Shown here: one piece after another, positions 63,800 through 64,000 of the stretch | Position numbering within the stretch: the stretch's first letter is position 1 | Layout: each line of letters starts with the position of its first letter | From: an uncultured Pseudomonadota bacterium | Lineage (GTDB): Bacteria > Myxococcota_A > UBA9160 > PR03 | NCBI GenBank assembly: GCA_900696485.1 | Contig: CAADGG010000102.1 | Span: 1 to 64,000 of the forward strand | DNA: 64,000 nucleotides | Direction: 5' to 3' | Made by a program: the position numbers and the translations under genes | Notes under the pieces: model-generated | Seen by the model: only the letters and a program-made list of their open reading frames with translations | Databases searched by the model: none | Told to the model about the DNA's origin: nothing

Positions 63800-64000
63800 T
63801 CAGGGCGCGTCATCAGGCGTCGGAACGCCGTCCGAGTCGGGCGGCGGCTCGCCCCCCTCGTCCTCGAACTCGCGCTCGAACTCGCGTTGTTCGGCAAGCC
63901 ACGCCTCGCGCGCCGCGTCCTGCTTGGCCTTGCGGTCGAAGGCCTCCTGCATGCGTCGCGGGACTTCCTCGAGGCGCGCCAGGTGGAGGCGTTTCGCTAC
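63800..64000 (-). CDS. C-terminal end of an unidentified charged protein (partial, 5' end outside window)
   Basis: The minus-strand frame is open from the window edge to TGA at 63800-63802 and gives 66 residues. It is highly charged and helical (LEEVPRRMQEAFDRKAKQDA, then EQREFEREFEDEGGEPPP), and ends in an Asp/Pro-rich tail. No domain can be identified from this fragment. It precedes the pectinacetylesterase-like gene on the same strand, separated by about 95 bp that carry that gene's putative promoter. Confidence 0.5.
   Translation of the reverse strand, partial: VAKRLHLARLEEVPRRMQEAFDRKAKQDAAREAWLAEQREFEREFEDEGGEPPPDSDGVPTPDDAP

Overview
This is a 64 kb window of high-GC chromosomal DNA from a Gram-negative bacterium. 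It encodes an outer-membrane-type envelope: a type II secretion accessory pair (ExeA-like ATPase and GspB), lipoprotein acyltransferase Lnt, a LolA-like protein beside an RND/MMPL exporter, and the pilus retraction ATPase PilT. Two sigma-54 activators, an HD-GYP protein, a FIST protein and a HEAT scaffold fit a deltaproteobacterial, Myxococcota-like or related lineage. That placement is inferred from gene content and was not tested by phylogeny. Genes are densely packed, often with ATGA or GTGA overlaps. I found no rRNA, tRNA, CRISPR array, phage or complete insertion sequence.

Layout. 1-3.6 kb: T2SS accessory genes (gspB is cut by the left edge) and a divergent type II pantothenate kinase. 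3.7-9.4 kb (minus): an AMIN-domain membrane protein, then an operon reading zinc-ribbon protein, two ArsA-family ATPases and a signal-less BtuF-like binding protein. 9.5-10.65 kb: a receiver-less sigma-54 activator preceded by a near-consensus sigma-54 promoter. 10.8-19.5 kb (plus): five overlapping genes for an MMPL exporter, a multi-spanning histidine kinase, an NtrC-type regulator, a LolA-like periplasmic protein and a BtaA-like (DUF3419) enzyme, which I read as a self-regulated envelope-lipid locus. 19.5-31.3 kb: acyl-CoA ligase, CinA-domain paralogue, lipoprotein, MFS transporter, aroC, Smr protein, mutY, an M23 peptidase and a histidine phosphatase.

31.4-46 kb: acs, pepP, a beta-propeller-like protein, a 436-bp gene-free stretch holding a candidate structured RNA with a strong terminator, an RNase D-like gene, a FIST gene, proS, acyl-CoA dehydrogenase, a PuuD-like membrane protein facing a cytochrome c lipoprotein, a CDP-alcohol phosphatidyltransferase, an LPG-synthase-like membrane protein and an NDUFA9-like reductase. 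46-54 kb: macro domain, an HD-GYP/HEAT pair that shares an N-terminal motif, pgpA, and cinA-thpR-recA. 54-64 kb: SDR, an AAC(6')-like acetyltransferase overlapping a P-type ATPase, a cytidylate-kinase-like gene, pilT, lnt, an ankyrin protein, a pectinacetylesterase-like enzyme and the tail of an unidentified charged protein.

The most unusual feature is a family of long, near-perfect palindromes (arms of 40-44 bp, 3-nt loop) at about 3.7, 25.7, 38.9 and 45.95 kb, with a decayed half copy at 31.35 kb. All begin with a GTCAA(G/C)-type end followed by AAGGGG. They fall into two subtypes whose differences are compensated in both arms, and one copy supplies the C-terminus and stop codon of a gene.
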